Assembly (NCBI GenBank): GCA_964479745.1
Contig: CAYZNJ010000046.1
Coordinates: 1-5,105 of the forward strand
Direction of reading: 5' to 3'
Length of the DNA: 5,105 nt
Source: JACPNK01 sp964479745
Lineage (GTDB): Bacteria; Patescibacteriota; Minisyncoccia; 2-02-FULL-40-12; IGHO2-12-FULL-4
Below the pieces are notes generated by a model. That model saw only the letters and a program-made list of their open reading frames with translations, was not told where the DNA came from and did not search any database. A program made the translations under genes and the position numbers. Every line of letters begins with the position of its first letter. Position 1 is the stretch's first letter. Shown here piece by piece: positions 4,995 through 5,105 of this stretch.

Positions 4995-5105
4995 ACACCA
5001 AACGAAAACACTGCGGAAGAGGCAGAGACCTACAAGGTTCGGCCCAATAGACCGCCCCGGCATTTTTGCCTGTGATCTCCGCTTGCTCCTCCGCAAGATA
5101 CTTCC
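4995..5105 (-). ncRNA. Unidentified structured stretch at right edge (possible partial non-coding RNA)
   Basis: These 111 bases hold several short self-complementary elements: CTTGC (5082-5086)/GCAAG (5093-5097), GGCA (5059-5062)/TGCC (5067-5070), ACCT (5028-5031)/AGGT (5035-5038), and GCGGA (5013-5017), which can pair with TCCGC at 5078-5082 or 5088-5094. They lie upstream of the T-tailed hairpin at 4930-4994. I do not find the conserved cores of SRP RNA, RNase P RNA or tmRNA. One minus-strand frame is open from the edge to TAG 4959-4957 (about 48 codons, beginning KYLAEEQAEITGKNAGAVYW). A protein C-terminus therefore cannot be excluded, though the rest of that frame looks poor. Confidence 0.3.

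Noticed and set aside
4995..5105. SRP RNA, RNase P RNA or tmRNA
   Set aside because: GGAGCAAGC and GCCGGGG on the minus strand recall parts of SRP and RNase P RNA. However, the SRP core (GTCAGG, then GGAA loop, then AGCAGCC), the RNase P GGAAAGTCC and ACAGAA...CCGGCTTA blocks, and the tmRNA TTCGACGG start and TTCGA...CCA end are not present.

Overview
The window carries, on the minus strand, the rod-shape operon mreB-mreC-mreD-(PBP2), followed downstream by the start of greA, which runs off the left edge. It is bacterial. The short MreB, the long cytosolic tail of PBP2 before its membrane anchor (with a PEETLLDS stretch) and the style of MreB and GreA remind me of Candidate Phyla Radiation (Patescibacteria/Parcubacteria) genomes. 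That placement is inference from memory, not from a search.

Layout, right to left (direction of transcription). 4930-5105 is a structured non-coding stretch entering from the right edge; it ends in a 13-bp hairpin followed by six T on the minus strand. 4793-4880 folds as a four-arm, tRNA-like cloverleaf with a 12-bp closing stem but no usable anticodon loop. 4678-4788 holds palindromic repeat DNA, and 4643-4670 is a clear intrinsic terminator. 4465-4628 is a large imperfect palindrome. A promoter candidate at 4425-4453 would start transcription exactly on the GTG of mreB. Then come mreB (3369-4418), mreC (2578-3369), mreD (2117-2581) and the PBP2 gene (285-2157). The junctions overlap by 1, 4 and 41 nt, so the four genes should be one translationally coupled unit. 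After 81 nt with its own promoter candidate comes greA (1-203, N-terminal part only).

Together MreB (actin-like filament), MreC and MreD (membrane and periplasmic scaffold) and PBP2 (transpeptidase) form the elongasome core that builds the side wall in rod-shaped cells. The partner glycosyltransferase RodA is not in the window. The PBP2 gene is broken: its reading frame changes near 690, where about 14 nt coding for the conserved T-P-x-Q region are missing. This separates the SxxK and SxN motifs from the KTG motif. Either this is a real inactivating deletion or a sequence/assembly defect.

The most unusual part is the non-coding block 4419-5105, with a tRNA-like RNA candidate, two intrinsic terminators and several palindromes upstream of mreB.
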